Source: Streptomyces sp. NBC_01669
GTDB lineage: Bacteria > Actinomycetota > Actinomycetes > Streptomycetales > Streptomycetaceae
Reading direction: 5' to 3'
NCBI RefSeq assembly: GCF_026339735.1
Contig: NZ_JAPEQG010000002.1
Coordinates: 310,001 to 374,000 of the forward strand
Length of the DNA stretch: 64,000 nucleotides
The notes under the pieces are model-generated. The model worked only from the letters and a program-made list of their open reading frames with translations, did not search any database and had not been told where the DNA came from. Every line of letters begins with the position of its first letter. Position 1 is the stretch's first letter. The position numbers and the translations under genes are program-made. Shown in pieces: positions 42,975 through 51,483 of the stretch.

Positions 42975-43658
42975 GTGGACATCCTGCTCATCGCTGGCTT
43001 GTGGCTCGACGGATCCGCATGGGACGACGTCGTGCCCGAACTCACGGCGCTCGGCCACCATCCCGTGCCGCTCACCCTCCCAGGCCAGGGCGACGGCGCC
43101 GCCTCCGCAACGCTTGATGACCAGTTGGCAGCAGTGCTTGCCGCAGTTGACGCGGCGCCCGGAAAACCCCTGGTGGTAGGGCACTCCGCAGCATCGACCC
43201 TGGCCTGGCTGGCCGCTGACGCACGACCGGAGAAGGTGGCCAAGGTCGCCCTGATCGGCGGCTTCCCCGCCGCCGATGGGCGGGCCTACGCCGATCACTT
43301 CGCGATCGAGGGCGGCGCCATGCCCTTCCCGGGCTGGGATCCCTTTGAGACCGCGGACACCGCCGACCTGGACCAGCAGACCCGGGACCGCGTCGCGTCC
43401 GCCGCCCTTCCAGTCCCCGAGGCAGTCGCCACGGGAGTCGTACGCCTGACCAACGAGCGCCGCTTCGACGTCCCCGTTGTGGTTGTCTGCCCCGAGTTCA
43501 CCCCCACTCAGGCCAAGGAGTGGATCGCCTCCGGTGAGAGTCCTGAGCTCGCCCGCGCTACCCACCTTGAGTACGTGGACCTCGACTCGGGCCACTGGCC
43601 GATGGCCACCCGCCCCCGCGAGCTCGCCCGCGTCCTGGCAAAGGCCGCCAACTCCTAG
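42975..43658 (+). CDS. alpha/beta hydrolase
   Basis: 227 residues from a GTG at 42975 (GGGAG upstream). The oxyanion region LLIAGLWLDGSAWDDVVPEL is followed by nucleophile elbow GHSAAS (~residue 68), strand FDVPVVVVCPEFTP and the catalytic histidine in LDSGHWPMATRPREL near the C-terminus. Typical size for a small cytosolic hydrolase or haloperoxidase-like enzyme. It is cargo of the inverted-repeat segment, facing the DUF1707 gene. Confidence 0.85.
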   Translation: MDILLIAGLWLDGSAWDDVVPELTALGHHPVPLTLPGQGDGAASATLDDQLAAVLAAVDAAPGKPLVVGHSAASTLAWLAADARPEKVAKVALIGGFPAADGRAYADHFAIEGGAMPFPGWDPFETADTADLDQQTRDRVASAALPVPEAVATGVVRLTNERRFDVPVVVVCPEFTPTQAKEWIASGESPELARATHLEYVDLDSGHWPMATRPRELARVLAKAANS

Positions 43659-43796
43659 CGGTGCCGGGTTGGGCAGTCAGGTTGCGCTCGGTAGTGGTCT
43701 GCCGCCTCGGATCCGCAGCCTGACCAACCCGCCATGGCACCAGCAGCCGAGCGGGGACAAAGTGCCGCACGGGTAATCCGGATGCCGAATGAAGCC

Positions 43797-43841
43797 TCAG
43801 CGCCGCGCGTGACGGATTATCAACCGTCCGAATTCCATCCC
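43797..43841 (-). pseudogene. detached C-terminus of the DUF1707 gene
   Basis: Reading leftward, MEFGRLIIRHARR and a stop (43797-43799) form the conserved end of DUF1707 proteins. The body of the gene ends at IRISGA at about 45651, on the far side of the IS605 element. The joined protein would be about 180 residues. Confidence 0.8.
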
Positions 43842-43941
43842 TGTTCTTGCGTGGGTATCCCCGGCTTCAGCCGGGGAGGGAAACGCGTCCTAAGCCCGGA
43901 GGCGCGAAGCGCCGGAGTTCGCTCCGCCTCTGTCGTTGCGG

Positions 43942-44370
43942 TCAGATAGGCCGCTTCTGGCCTTCGATGTACTGGCGGATCACGGTCAGCGGTGCACCGC
44001 CGCATGATCCTGCGAAGTAGGAGCGGGACCAGAACACTGCCCCCATGCCGATCCGGTTGATGCGGCCGGTGTACTCGGCCCGCAGGTACCGGGAGCTTAC
44101 GCCCTTGAGGGAGTTGATCAGTTTAGACAGGGCGACTTTCGGCGGGTAGTGCACCAACAGGTGCACGTGATCCGCCTCGCCGTTGAACTCGCGTAGCTCT
44201 GTCTCGAAGCTGGCGCAGACCTCTCGCATGATCTCCTCGCACCGTTTGAGCATGGCGTCATCGAAGATGTCACGCCGGTACTTGGTGACGAACACCAAGT
44301 GTGCGTGGAGGGTGTAGGTGACGTGCCGTCCGGTGCGGATATCGGGGTTTGGCTTCCAGCGTGGTGACAT
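43942..44370 (-). CDS. tnpA: IS200-type Y1 transposase TnpA
   Basis: 142 residues from the ATG at 44370. The HUH motif is in EADHVHLLVHYPPKVA and the nucleophilic tyrosine in LTVIRQYIEGQKRP near the C-terminus. HLVFVTKYRRDIFDDAM is the usual N-terminal strand. This small single-strand transposase excises and inserts the element at short targets via its end hairpins. Intact. Confidence 0.9.
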   Translation of the reverse strand: MSPRWKPNPDIRTGRHVTYTLHAHLVFVTKYRRDIFDDAMLKRCEEIMREVCASFETELREFNGEADHVHLLVHYPPKVALSKLINSLKGVSSRYLRAEYTGRINRIGMGAVFWSRSYFAGSCGGAPLTVIRQYIEGQKRPI

Positions 44371-44421
44371 ACGCCAAGCGTAGTATGATCAAGCGAGCCA
44401 ACGTGGAAGGGGGTGGGTCGG

Positions 44422-45620
44422 ATGATGCGTGCGTACAAGTTCCTTATACGGCCCACCGTGGGCCAGACGATCGCACTGGGCGAGATGCTGCGCGATCACT
44501 GCTCCCTCTACAACGGTGCCTTGCAGGAACGCCGTGACGCGTACCGGCACGTGTCGAAGACGAGCATCAAGTACGGGATGCAGTCCGCGCAGCTCAAGGA
44601 GATCCGGGTGCACGACCCGGAGCGTCAGGGCCGGTGGTCCTTCTCCTCCCAGCAGGCGACGCTTCGCCGTCTCGGCAAGGCATTCGCCGCGTTCTTCCGC
44701 CGCGTCAAGGCGGGGGAAACGCCGGGCTACCCGCGCTTCCGTGGCGTGAACTGGTTCGACACGGTCGACTTCCCCAAGGACGGGGACGGCTGCCGCTGGG
44801 ACTCCACTCCGCACGACCCGGTCACCCGCGTCCGCTTCCAAGGTGTCGGGCACGTCAAGGTCAACCAGCACCGGCCGGTGGTCGGCAAGGTCAAGACCGT
44901 GTCCCTCAAGCGTGAGGGCAAGCGCTGGTACGTGATCCTGACCGCCGAGCAGACCGCGCCTAAGCCGCTTCCCGCGACCGGCTCTGTGGTCGGCATCGAC
45001 ATGGGCATAGCCAACTTCCTTGCCGACTCGGGCGGCGAGTTCATCGAGAACCCCGGCACGGGCGGAAGGCCGCCGCGAAGCTCGAAGCGGCACAGCAGGC
45101 TGTCGCTCGGTGCAAGCGCCGCAGCAACCGGCGTAAGAAGGCCGTCCATAAGGTTGCGGACCTGCACCGAAAGGTCCGCCGTCAGCGCCTCGATCATGCA
45201 CACAAGACCGCGTTGGGCCTGGTCCGCGAACACGACTTCATCGCGCACGAAGACCTTAAGATCCGCAACATGGTCAAGGCCCCCGCACCGAGGCCCGACC
45301 CCGACCGGCCGGGCAGCTTCCTGCCCAACAGGGCCGCCGCAAAGGCCGGACTCAACCACTCGATCTCGGATGCCGGATGGGGGGTGTTCCTGACGATCCT
45401 GCACGCCAAGGCTGAAAGTGCCGGACGAGACGTGATCGCTGTGGACCCCCGCAACACCTCCCGGACCTGCCCCGAATGCGGGCACGTCGCAGCGGAGAAC
45501 CGGCCCACACAGGAGAAGTTCCACTGCGTCTCGTGCGACCACAGCGCGCACGCGGACACGGTGGGCGCCCTGAACGTTCTACGGGCCGGGCTGGTCCGTC
45601 GCGAAGCCGCACCGGCATAG
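44422..45620 (+). pseudogene. tnpB: tnpB with a single-base deletion
   Basis: The start MMRAYKFLIRPTVGQTIALG and RuvC-I aspartate GSVVGIDMGIANFLAD are in one frame up to FIENPGTG. From about 45055 the next frame continues RKAAAKLEAAQQAVARCKRR, HEDLKIRNMV (glutamate), the zinc ribbon CPECG...CVSCD and HADTVGALNVLRAG. Adding one C in the CCCC run at ~45052 restores the protein. The third acidic motif reads HADTVGA rather than the usual HDRDxNA. Confidence 0.8.
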
Positions 45621-45650
45621 CGAGAAGCCCCCTCGTTCACGAGGGGGAGG

Positions 45651-46157
45651 AGTCACTGCCCCAGAGATTCGGATCTTCGGCCCGCCGGGGCGGGAACGCC
45701 GCCGGGTCTTGTAGCGCAGGTCCTTCCATCCCGTGCGCAGACCTTCGACGTCAACGATCGCGTCGCGAGGCACTGTGATCTTGGCCCCGCCGGCGCCGAG
45801 TAGCAGCTCGATGTCGACGACCGGATGCTCGATGACCGCCCGGGACAGATCCAGGCGCACCCTTCCGAATGCGGACTCCACCTTGAGGATCCGAGGCACT
45901 CGCCATACGCCGCGCCGCTGGATCCGTCCGCCAGCGGCGGCGATCGTTGACGTGGCATCCGGACTCCCCTCCGGGAGCGAGGCCATAGCCGACGCGAGCT
46001 CGCCATGCGTATTTGCGGTGAGCACCTGGTCGAGACGTTCGTCCATCTCCTCGTGCGAGATGCGCTCAGAGGCGTATGCCTCCTGCAGGCGCTGCACGGC
46101 CGTCTCGCGGTCGTCTTCGCTGAGCAGTGGCAACCGATCTTCCTGCGCAGAGGTCAC
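45651..46157 (-). pseudogene. DUF1707-domain protein, body (3' end displaced by IS605)
   Basis: The ATG at 46157 opens MTSAQEDRLPLLSEDDRETA and the DUF1707 helix AVQRLQEAYASERISHEEMD, ERLDQVLTANT. A beta-rich C-terminal domain (FGRVRLDLSRAVIEHPVVDI, then KITVPRDAIVDVEG) follows, breaking at KIRISGA where the IS605 element starts. The missing tail is at 43797-43841. The family is common in actinobacteria and of unknown, probably regulatory or envelope-linked, role. Confidence 0.85.
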
Positions 46158-46291
46158 CGTTTCACTCTAGTGCCGCCCCGACGATGTGAACGTGCCAAGG
46201 TCCGGAGCGGGCAAGGCATCTGATAAGGAGGCCGACCCCTCACCACCATGGCCTTGGTCGCTCAACCCGGCGAACCTATGCGGTCACAGCA

Positions 46292-46503
46292 ATAGCCGCC
46301 GTCGGCGATTGTCATGGTCTTGCCGACGGCAGCCTTCGCGCCGGACTCCTCCCACGCCTTGCAGTCGTTGCGGTTGCCCGGCAGGGGCCGGCCGACCACC
46401 ACGACGAGGCGGGTGTCGGCGTCGATGACGACCTGGTGGTTCGTGGAGTACCTGTAGTTCTTCGACTGCGCGGCGATGGCGTGGTCGCGGGTGGGCACGA
46501 GGG
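46292..46503 (-). pseudogene. IS5 transposase copy B, middle third
   Basis: TLVPTRDHAIAAQSKNYRYS, NHQVVIDADTRLVVVVGRPL and KAAVGKTMTIADGGY are the middle of the IS5 transposase. It is bounded on the right by TA and the terminal repeat of the second IS5 copy (46505) and on the left by ATAG and the 3.46-kb segment. Confidence 0.85.
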
Positions 46504-46717
46504 TAAGGGCTGTCCCGTTATCGGCGTCCCTGTTCGACGTAGGGTCTGCGGAACGGCGCTGCGGCGCTGTTGTCTCGGCGACATGAGAGGGCATCGTTGA
46601 ATCCGAACCCCACCTGCTGCTTCTGCTATCAGGTCATCGATCTCGACCAGGACGGGGCAGCGACTGACCATCCCCTCGTAGCGTAGAGACCGTGACTGTA
46701 GGGGAAGTTGGGGGTCA

Positions 46718-47013
46718 TGGCAGAGAATCGACGGAAGTTCGACGCGGAGTTCCGTGAGGGGGCTGTGCGGATCGTCTCCGAGACCGGTCGGCCGATCGCG
46801 CAGGTCGCGAAGGACCTGGGGATCAACGAGACCACCCTGAGCACCTGGGTGTCGAGGGCGAAGAAGGCCGGCGGGGACGGGACGCTGAGCGTGCCCGAGC
46901 GTGAGGAACTGGCGCGGCTGCGCAGGCAGGACGCGGAGAAGAACAAGCGGATCAGGGAGCTCGAGATGGAGCGTGACGTCCTCAAACGCTGCATGGTCCT
47001 TTGGGTGAAGTAG
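46718..47013 (+). CDS. IS3 element 1 OrfA
   Basis: 98 residues. MAENRRKFDAEFREGAVRIV and LGINETTLSTWVSRAKKAGG form the helix-turn-helix; the coil LARLRRQDAEKNKRIRELEM follows. It overlaps orfB in another frame by 13 bases, consistent with frameshift production of the fused transposase. Confidence 0.85.
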
Positions 47014-47942
47014 CTGAGGGGGACCCGGCGTTGCTCGTTGGGGTGATCAGCGACCAGAGGACCGAGTACGACATCCCGCACACCGTCGCCTGCCGCGCTC
47101 TCGGGGTATCCGAGGCGTGGTTCTACAAGTGGCGCCGCCGACCGTCCGAGCCCACGAAGCGCGAGGCCAGGAGGAGGCAGCTGGAGGAGAGGATCACGTA
47201 TTTCTTCCGCGAGTCGGGCGATACCTACGGCTCCCCGCGGGTCACCCTGGACCTGTGGGCCGAGGGCTGGCAGGTCTCGGTGAACACGGTCGCCGAGATC
47301 ATGGCCGACCTGGGACTGCAGGGCCGTAAGCGGCCCCGCAGGCGACGCTCGCTGACTCGTCAGGGCAAGCGAAGAGCCGCCCCTGACCTGGTGCATCGCC
47401 GATTCGACGCGGTCGCACCCGACGTGCTGTGGGTCGGCGACATGACCGAGATCGAGACCGGTGAGGGCAAGCTCTACCTCGCCACGGTCCTGGATCTGTT
47501 CTCGCGTCGCCTGCTCGGGTACGCGATGGGATCGCACCACGACGCCGCGCTGGTCGGAGCGTCGCTGCAGATGGCGGCCGCTGTCCGCGGTGGCGATGTG
47601 GACGGCGTGATCTTTCACAGTGATCGCGGAAGCGAGTACACCAGCGAGGCGTACAACAACCTGTGCGACAGGCTAGGCGTGGTGCAGTCCATGGGGCGCG
47701 TGGGATCAGCCCTGGACAACGCCGCCGCCGAGTCGTTCAACTCGCTGATCAAAGTCGAGTACATCCACCGCAACCGGTTCGCCACCCGCGCCGAGGCCCG
47801 GCTGAAGATCGCCACCTGGATCACGGACTTCTACAACCCGCGCCGCCGCCACAGCGGGGCCGCCGGCCTACCGCCAATCGAGTTCGAACGCACCATCAGC
47901 GAAGCACGCGCCGAGCACCATCAGAAGGACCAAGCCGCGTAA
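47001..47942 (+). CDS. IS3 element 1 OrfB transposase
   Basis: About 300 residues. HTH-21 segment ERITYFFRESGDTYGSPRVT precedes the rve core with D in LWVGDMTEIETGEGKLYL, D in IFHSDRGSEYTSEA and E in ALDNAAAESFNSLIKVEYIH. The frame is intact to a TAA at 47942, where the second IS3 begins two bases later. Confidence 0.9.
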   Translation: MGEVAEGDPALLVGVISDQRTEYDIPHTVACRALGVSEAWFYKWRRRPSEPTKREARRRQLEERITYFFRESGDTYGSPRVTLDLWAEGWQVSVNTVAEIMADLGLQGRKRPRRRRSLTRQGKRRAAPDLVHRRFDAVAPDVLWVGDMTEIETGEGKLYLATVLDLFSRRLLGYAMGSHHDAALVGASLQMAAAVRGGDVDGVIFHSDRGSEYTSEAYNNLCDRLGVVQSMGRVGSALDNAAAESFNSLIKVEYIHRNRFATRAEARLKIATWITDFYNPRRRHSGAAGLPPIEFERTISEARAEHHQKDQAA

Positions 47943-48013
47943 GTGAGGTTCCCCCGAGATGCGGAAAGAAGTGACAGCGGGTCAGATGGGACTCATGAGA
48001 GGAACATCGACCA

Positions 48014-48321
48014 TGGCTGCCCCCAGGAAATACTCGCTCGAGTTGCGTGACCGCGCAGTGCGGATGTATCGCACCGCGGACCCCAAGCCGCAGATCAAGA
48101 AGCTCGCCATCGACCTCGGTGTCCATCCCGAGGCCCTGCGCGGCTGGATCCGGCAGGCCGAGGCGGACGCCGGCGAGCGCGACGACCGGCTGACCACCGA
48201 CGAGCGAGCGGAACTCGCGGCGCTGCGCAAGGAAAACGCCCAGCTCAAGCGGGCGAACGAGGTTCTGCGGACGGCCTCGGCGTTTTTCGCGGCGCAACTC
48301 GACCCGACCCGGCCCAGGTGA
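48014..48321 (+). CDS. IS3 element 2 OrfA
   Basis: 102 residues. MAAPRKYSLELRDRAVRMYR and KLAIDLGVHPEALRGWIRQA form the helix-turn-helix; ELAALRKENAQLKRANEVLR is the coil. Its stop overlaps the orfB start (ATGA-type), with an alternative reading frame for a fused product. Confidence 0.88.
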
Positions 48322-49235
48322 TCGAGCTCCTTACCGAGCATCGAGACCTGGGAGTCGAGTGCGTACTTCGGGAACTGCACATCGCCTCCTCCACCTACTA
48401 CCGCTGGCGCCGCGCGGAGCGCGAGCCGTGCGAGCGCGTGCGCCGGGACGCCGAGCTGACCGAACAGATCAAGCAGATCCACACCGATTCCGGCGGGATC
48501 TACGGCTCGCCGCGCGTCCATGCGACCCTCAAGCGCGAAGGCGTGCACGTGGGCCGCAAACGGATCGAGCGCCTGATGCGCGAGGCCGACATCGCGGGCA
48601 TCAGCCCGCGACGCAAGGGTTTCACGCGCCGTGATCCGGGGGCTACGCTCGCCCCGGACCTGGTCGAGCGCGACTTCACGGCGCCCGCGCCGAACCGGCT
48701 GTGGGTCACCGACCTCACGATGATCCCCACCAGCGAGGGGCCCCTGTGGCTGTCCGCGATCCGGGACGCGTTCTCCCGCCGGGTGGTGGCCTGGGAGACC
48801 TCCGCCCGCGCGGACGCCGACCTGGTGCTGTCCACGCTCGAGTACGCCCTCGCTTCCCGCGAGGTCGAGCCCGGACAGCTCATTCATCACGCGGATCACG
48901 GCTGTCAATATACGTCGGTCAAGCTCACAACTCGCCTACTACGAGCGGGGGTTCAGGCGTCCATGGGCTCGGTCGGGGACTCGTACGATAACGCCCTCGC
49001 GGAGAACCTGTGGATGATCACCAAGACGGAGTGCATCCGCGGCCGCGTCTTCGCCACCCGGGCCGAGGCGAACCTGGCGCTGTTCGAGTACATCGATGGG
49101 TTCTATAACTCCCGGCGCATCCAGAAGCGGCTCGGCTACCTCAGTCCGATCGAGTTCGAGGAGAAGTACTACGCCGACCAGGCAACGGCCGAACGAACGA
49201 ACCTGAAACCCCGTCAACCCCTCCTGACCAGCTGA
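48318..49235 (+). CDS. IS3 element 2 OrfB transposase
   Basis: 305 residues. HTH segment QIKQIHTDSGGIYGSPRVHA, then the DDE core: D in LWVTDLTMIPTSEGPLWL, D in LIHHADHGCQYTSVKL and E in SYDNALAENLWMITKTECIR. Intact. Different IS3 subgroup from element 1. Confidence 0.9.
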   Translation: MIELLTEHRDLGVECVLRELHIASSTYYRWRRAEREPCERVRRDAELTEQIKQIHTDSGGIYGSPRVHATLKREGVHVGRKRIERLMREADIAGISPRRKGFTRRDPGATLAPDLVERDFTAPAPNRLWVTDLTMIPTSEGPLWLSAIRDAFSRRVVAWETSARADADLVLSTLEYALASREVEPGQLIHHADHGCQYTSVKLTTRLLRAGVQASMGSVGDSYDNALAENLWMITKTECIRGRVFATRAEANLALFEYIDGFYNSRRIQKRLGYLSPIEFEEKYYADQATAERTNLKPRQPLLTS

Positions 49236-49475
49236 TCAGTATCTCCCGCAGGCCGGGGGAACCTCAAAGGAAGGCCTCTACGTTTCCAGGGGATTGACAG
49301 ACCGAGCTCAGGCTGGGTGCGGTTGACCCCGTGCGAGGCGGTGCCGTGCGGCAGCAGGCCTATTCACACTCAGGCTGTCTGCGGGAACGGGTTCACCCGG
49401 ACATCGACTTGTGGTTTGAGTTCTGAGGCCAGTCTGACCTCCAAGGTTGTCGACCGTAGGTGCGATGATCCTGCG

Positions 49476-50246
49476 ATGCCTCGCGTGATCACGGCGTCGG
49501 AACCGTACTGGATAGCCCCGTTCACCGGGCTGAACCCGAGGCAGTTCGGGAAGCTGGTGACCGTTCTGCGGCGCCAGGGTGCGGACGCAGTCCGCAAGGG
49601 CCGGCCGTGGAGTCTTCCGTTGGAGGACCGGGCTCTGCTGGTTGCGGCGTACTGGCGAACGAACCTCACGATGCGGCAGCTCGCTCCGCTGTTCGGGGTG
49701 TCGAAGTCGGCGGCGGACCGGATCATCGACCACCTCGGGCCGATGCTCGCTCTCCAGCCCCGCAAGCGGTTCGCCAAGGACACCGTGCTCATCGTGGACG
49801 GCACCCTGGTCCCCACCCGCGACCACACCGTGGCCGAGCGGTAGAAGAACTACCGGTACTCCACCAACCACCAGGTCGTCATCGACGCCGATACCCGTCT
49901 GGTCGTCGTGGTCGGCCGGCCGCTCGCCGGGAACCGCAACGACTGCAAGGCGTGGGAGGAGTCAGGCGCCAAGGCCGCTGTGGGCAGGACGCTCACGATC
50001 GCCGACGGCGGCTATCCGGGCACCGGACTCGTCATCCCTCACCGCCGCGAGCGCGGCCAGACCGAACTCCCGGACTGGAAGGAGGAACACAACAAGTCCC
50101 ACAAACAGGTCCGGGCCCGCGTCGAGCACGTCTTCGCCCGCATGAAGACCTGGAAGATCCTCCGCGACTGCCGCCTCAAAGGCGACGGCGTCCACCACGC
50201 CATGCTGGGCATTGCCCGGATGCACAACCTCGCCCTCGCCGGATAG
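49476..50246 (+). pseudogene. IS5 copy A transposase with one nonsense codon
   Basis: MPRVITASEPYWIAPFTGLN through LVPTRDHTVAER, then TAG (49842-49844), then KNYRYSTNHQVVIDADTRLV to LGIARMHNLALAG. Copy B has a serine codon at the stop position (QSKNYRYS), so TCG to TAG is the likely change. A full-length product would be 256 residues. Confidence 0.85.
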
Positions 50247-50314
50247 GGAAGCGGGCCGCACGGCGGCCCACCAAGCCCGAGACAACCAGAAGATCATTTA
50301 CGGGACAGCCCTTA

Positions 50315-50640
50315 CCGTCCACGATAAGCACGGCGTCCCGGGCGAACCGTTTGCGGGGCTGGAGCGCGAGCATCGGCCCAAGGTGGTCGATGATCCGGTG
50401 GGCTGCAGACTTCGAGACACCGAACAGCGGCGCGATCTGCCGCATCGTCAAGTTCGTCCGCCAGTACGCCGCGACCAGCAGCGCCCGGTCCGCCAGCGGA
50501 AGGCTCCACGGCCGACCCTTGCAGACCCCGTCCGCACCCTCGCGCCGCAGCACGGTCACCAGCTTGCCGAAGGAACGCGGACTCAGCCCGGTGAACGGGG
50601 CTATCCAGGAAGGCTCCGACGCCGCAATCACACCAGCCAT
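50315..50640 (-). pseudogene. IS5 transposase copy B, N-terminal third
   Basis: MAGVIAASEPSWIAPFTGLS to RFARDAVLIVDG, then copy A's terminal repeat (the frame reads GKGCPVNDL into it). This is the beginning of the same gene whose middle is at 46292-46503 and end at 42603-42834. Joined, the three pieces give an uninterrupted ~255-residue protein. Confidence 0.85.
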
Positions 50641-50684
50641 ACCAAGATCGTCTCATTGGGTGACCAGCGGCTTTGGCCCGTCGT

Positions 50685-51308
50685 TTAGCTGCCGCTCAGC
50701 GGCGAGCCCCATGCGGGATCGTGTCGCGATCTTCTCGTCAAGCGGGTAAGCAGGTGCTCCGCTGTGTTGGAGGCGGTGTATTGCGGCGCTCCAGCCGAAG
50801 TCAGGGCGGCGCTGAGCCTCGCCGGCGCTTCCTCCGGCACGTCCGGGTCGGTAAGGAGGGGAAGAACCAGCAGGAGACGGGCGGCCGTGTCCTCGACACC
50901 TTCGGCCGCGGGGGACGGGGTATCGGCGATGCGGACCAGTTCGTGCCACGTCAGCCCGGTCCCCGACAGGTCTCCTTCCCAACTGGCGATCTGCTGGGCG
51001 TAGCTCCGGCCTGGATGGGTGAAGAGGTAGTCGATGCCGTACTCGCCGACCATGTTGCGGTAGATCACCACAGCTCCGGGACCGTCTGCAGCGGGCACGC
51101 GGAACACCGGCCAGCGTTCGGGATCGAAGAGGATCTCGGACAAGGCATCGGTATCGGCGCCGTCATCGCCGAACCACTCCGGAACAGGACGCGCAGCACT
51201 CGACCCATCGCCGCACATTGCCAGGAAGTAGTTCGACCAGAAGCCCGGCCGAGCCAGCAGTGATTCCCCCGCAACCAGCGGGCCGTCGTCGTATCCCTCG
51301 ATCAGCAC
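50685..51308 (-). CDS. hypothetical protein
   Basis: 207 residues from a GTG at 51308 (AGGA about 8 nt upstream). Acidic, soluble, with PEWFGDDGADTDALSEILFD and VVIYRNMVGEYGIDYLFTHP in the first half and a helical second half (EDTAARLLLVLPLLTDPDVP). The style resembles small immunity or regulatory proteins, but I do not recognise a family. It lies between the IS5 complex and the repeat protein and may be cargo of the recombinase block or of IS5-B. Confidence 0.65.
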   Translation of the reverse strand: MLIEGYDDGPLVAGESLLARPGFWSNYFLAMCGDGSSAARPVPEWFGDDGADTDALSEILFDPERWPVFRVPAADGPGAVVIYRNMVGEYGIDYLFTHPGRSYAQQIASWEGDLSGTGLTWHELVRIADTPSPAAEGVEDTAARLLLVLPLLTDPDVPEEAPARLSAALTSAGAPQYTASNTAEHLLTRLTRRSRHDPAWGSPLSGS

Positions 51309-51483
51309 CCCCGGATCCTGTCACCAGCCACTGACACGGTTCGATCCAGGATCGGTGTGGAGGCGCTGTCCAGTTACGGGACAGGTCTTAGGGGATGTCC
51401 GGTCGATCATGGCCTTCGTATCTGGGGCACGCTCGGACGAGCCGTAGGGGAGCGGCGAAGGGCCGGGCGGTTCTGCTCGGCGG

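Larger units (their letters stand above)
43842..45653. mobile_element. IS200/IS605-family element (tnpA plus tnpB) inserted in the DUF1707 gene
   Basis: Left end hairpin near 43857-43880 (CCCCGGCTTCAGCCGGGG), right end hairpin CCCCCTCGTTCACGAGGGGG at 45628-45647. Divergent tnpA (minus) and tnpB (plus) with a 51-bp gap. The inserted unit separates DUF1707 coding sequence exactly: the body is to the right and the last 13 codons to the left. As usual for this family there are no inverted repeats or target duplication. Confidence 0.85.
42835..46291. mobile_element. 3.46-kb segment with 29-bp inverted repeats and no own transposase
   Basis: TGCTGTGACCGCGTAGGTTC at 42835 and its inverted partner ending at 46291 match over 29 bp with one difference. 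ATAG flanks both sides (42831-42834 and 46292-46295), a clean 4-bp target duplication inside the IS5-B transposase gene. The content is an alpha/beta hydrolase, a DUF1707 gene and, inserted in the latter, an IS605 element. No DDE or other transposase belongs to the outer repeats, so it must be mobilised in trans. Confidence 0.8.
47944..49266. mobile_element. IS3-family element 2, nested in element 1
   Basis: Ends TGAGGTTCCCCC (47944) and GGGGGAACCTCA (to 49266), about 21 bp with few differences, flanked by AAG on each side (47941-47943 and 49267-49269). It landed right at the stop codon of element 1 orfB without disrupting it. 1,323 bp. Confidence 0.9.
46665..49299. mobile_element. IS3-family element 1 (contains IS3 element 2)
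   Basis: Ends TGACCATCCCCTCGTAGCGT at 46665 and the complement at 49299 share ATCCCCT and CGTAGAG. GAC lies on each side (46662-46664 and 49300-49302), a typical 3-bp target duplication. Its right end is separated from its orfB by the second IS3. Confidence 0.85.
46505..50312. mobile_element. IS5 copy A (with nested IS3 elements) inserted in IS5 copy B
   Basis: AGGGCTGTCCCGT at 46505 and its complement ending at 50312 are flanked by TA on both sides. The two halves of the copy B transposase (VLIVDG... on the right, ...TLVPTRDH on the left) rejoin when this block is removed. Copy A's own transposase is at 49476-50246. The rest is two nested IS3 elements. Confidence 0.8.
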
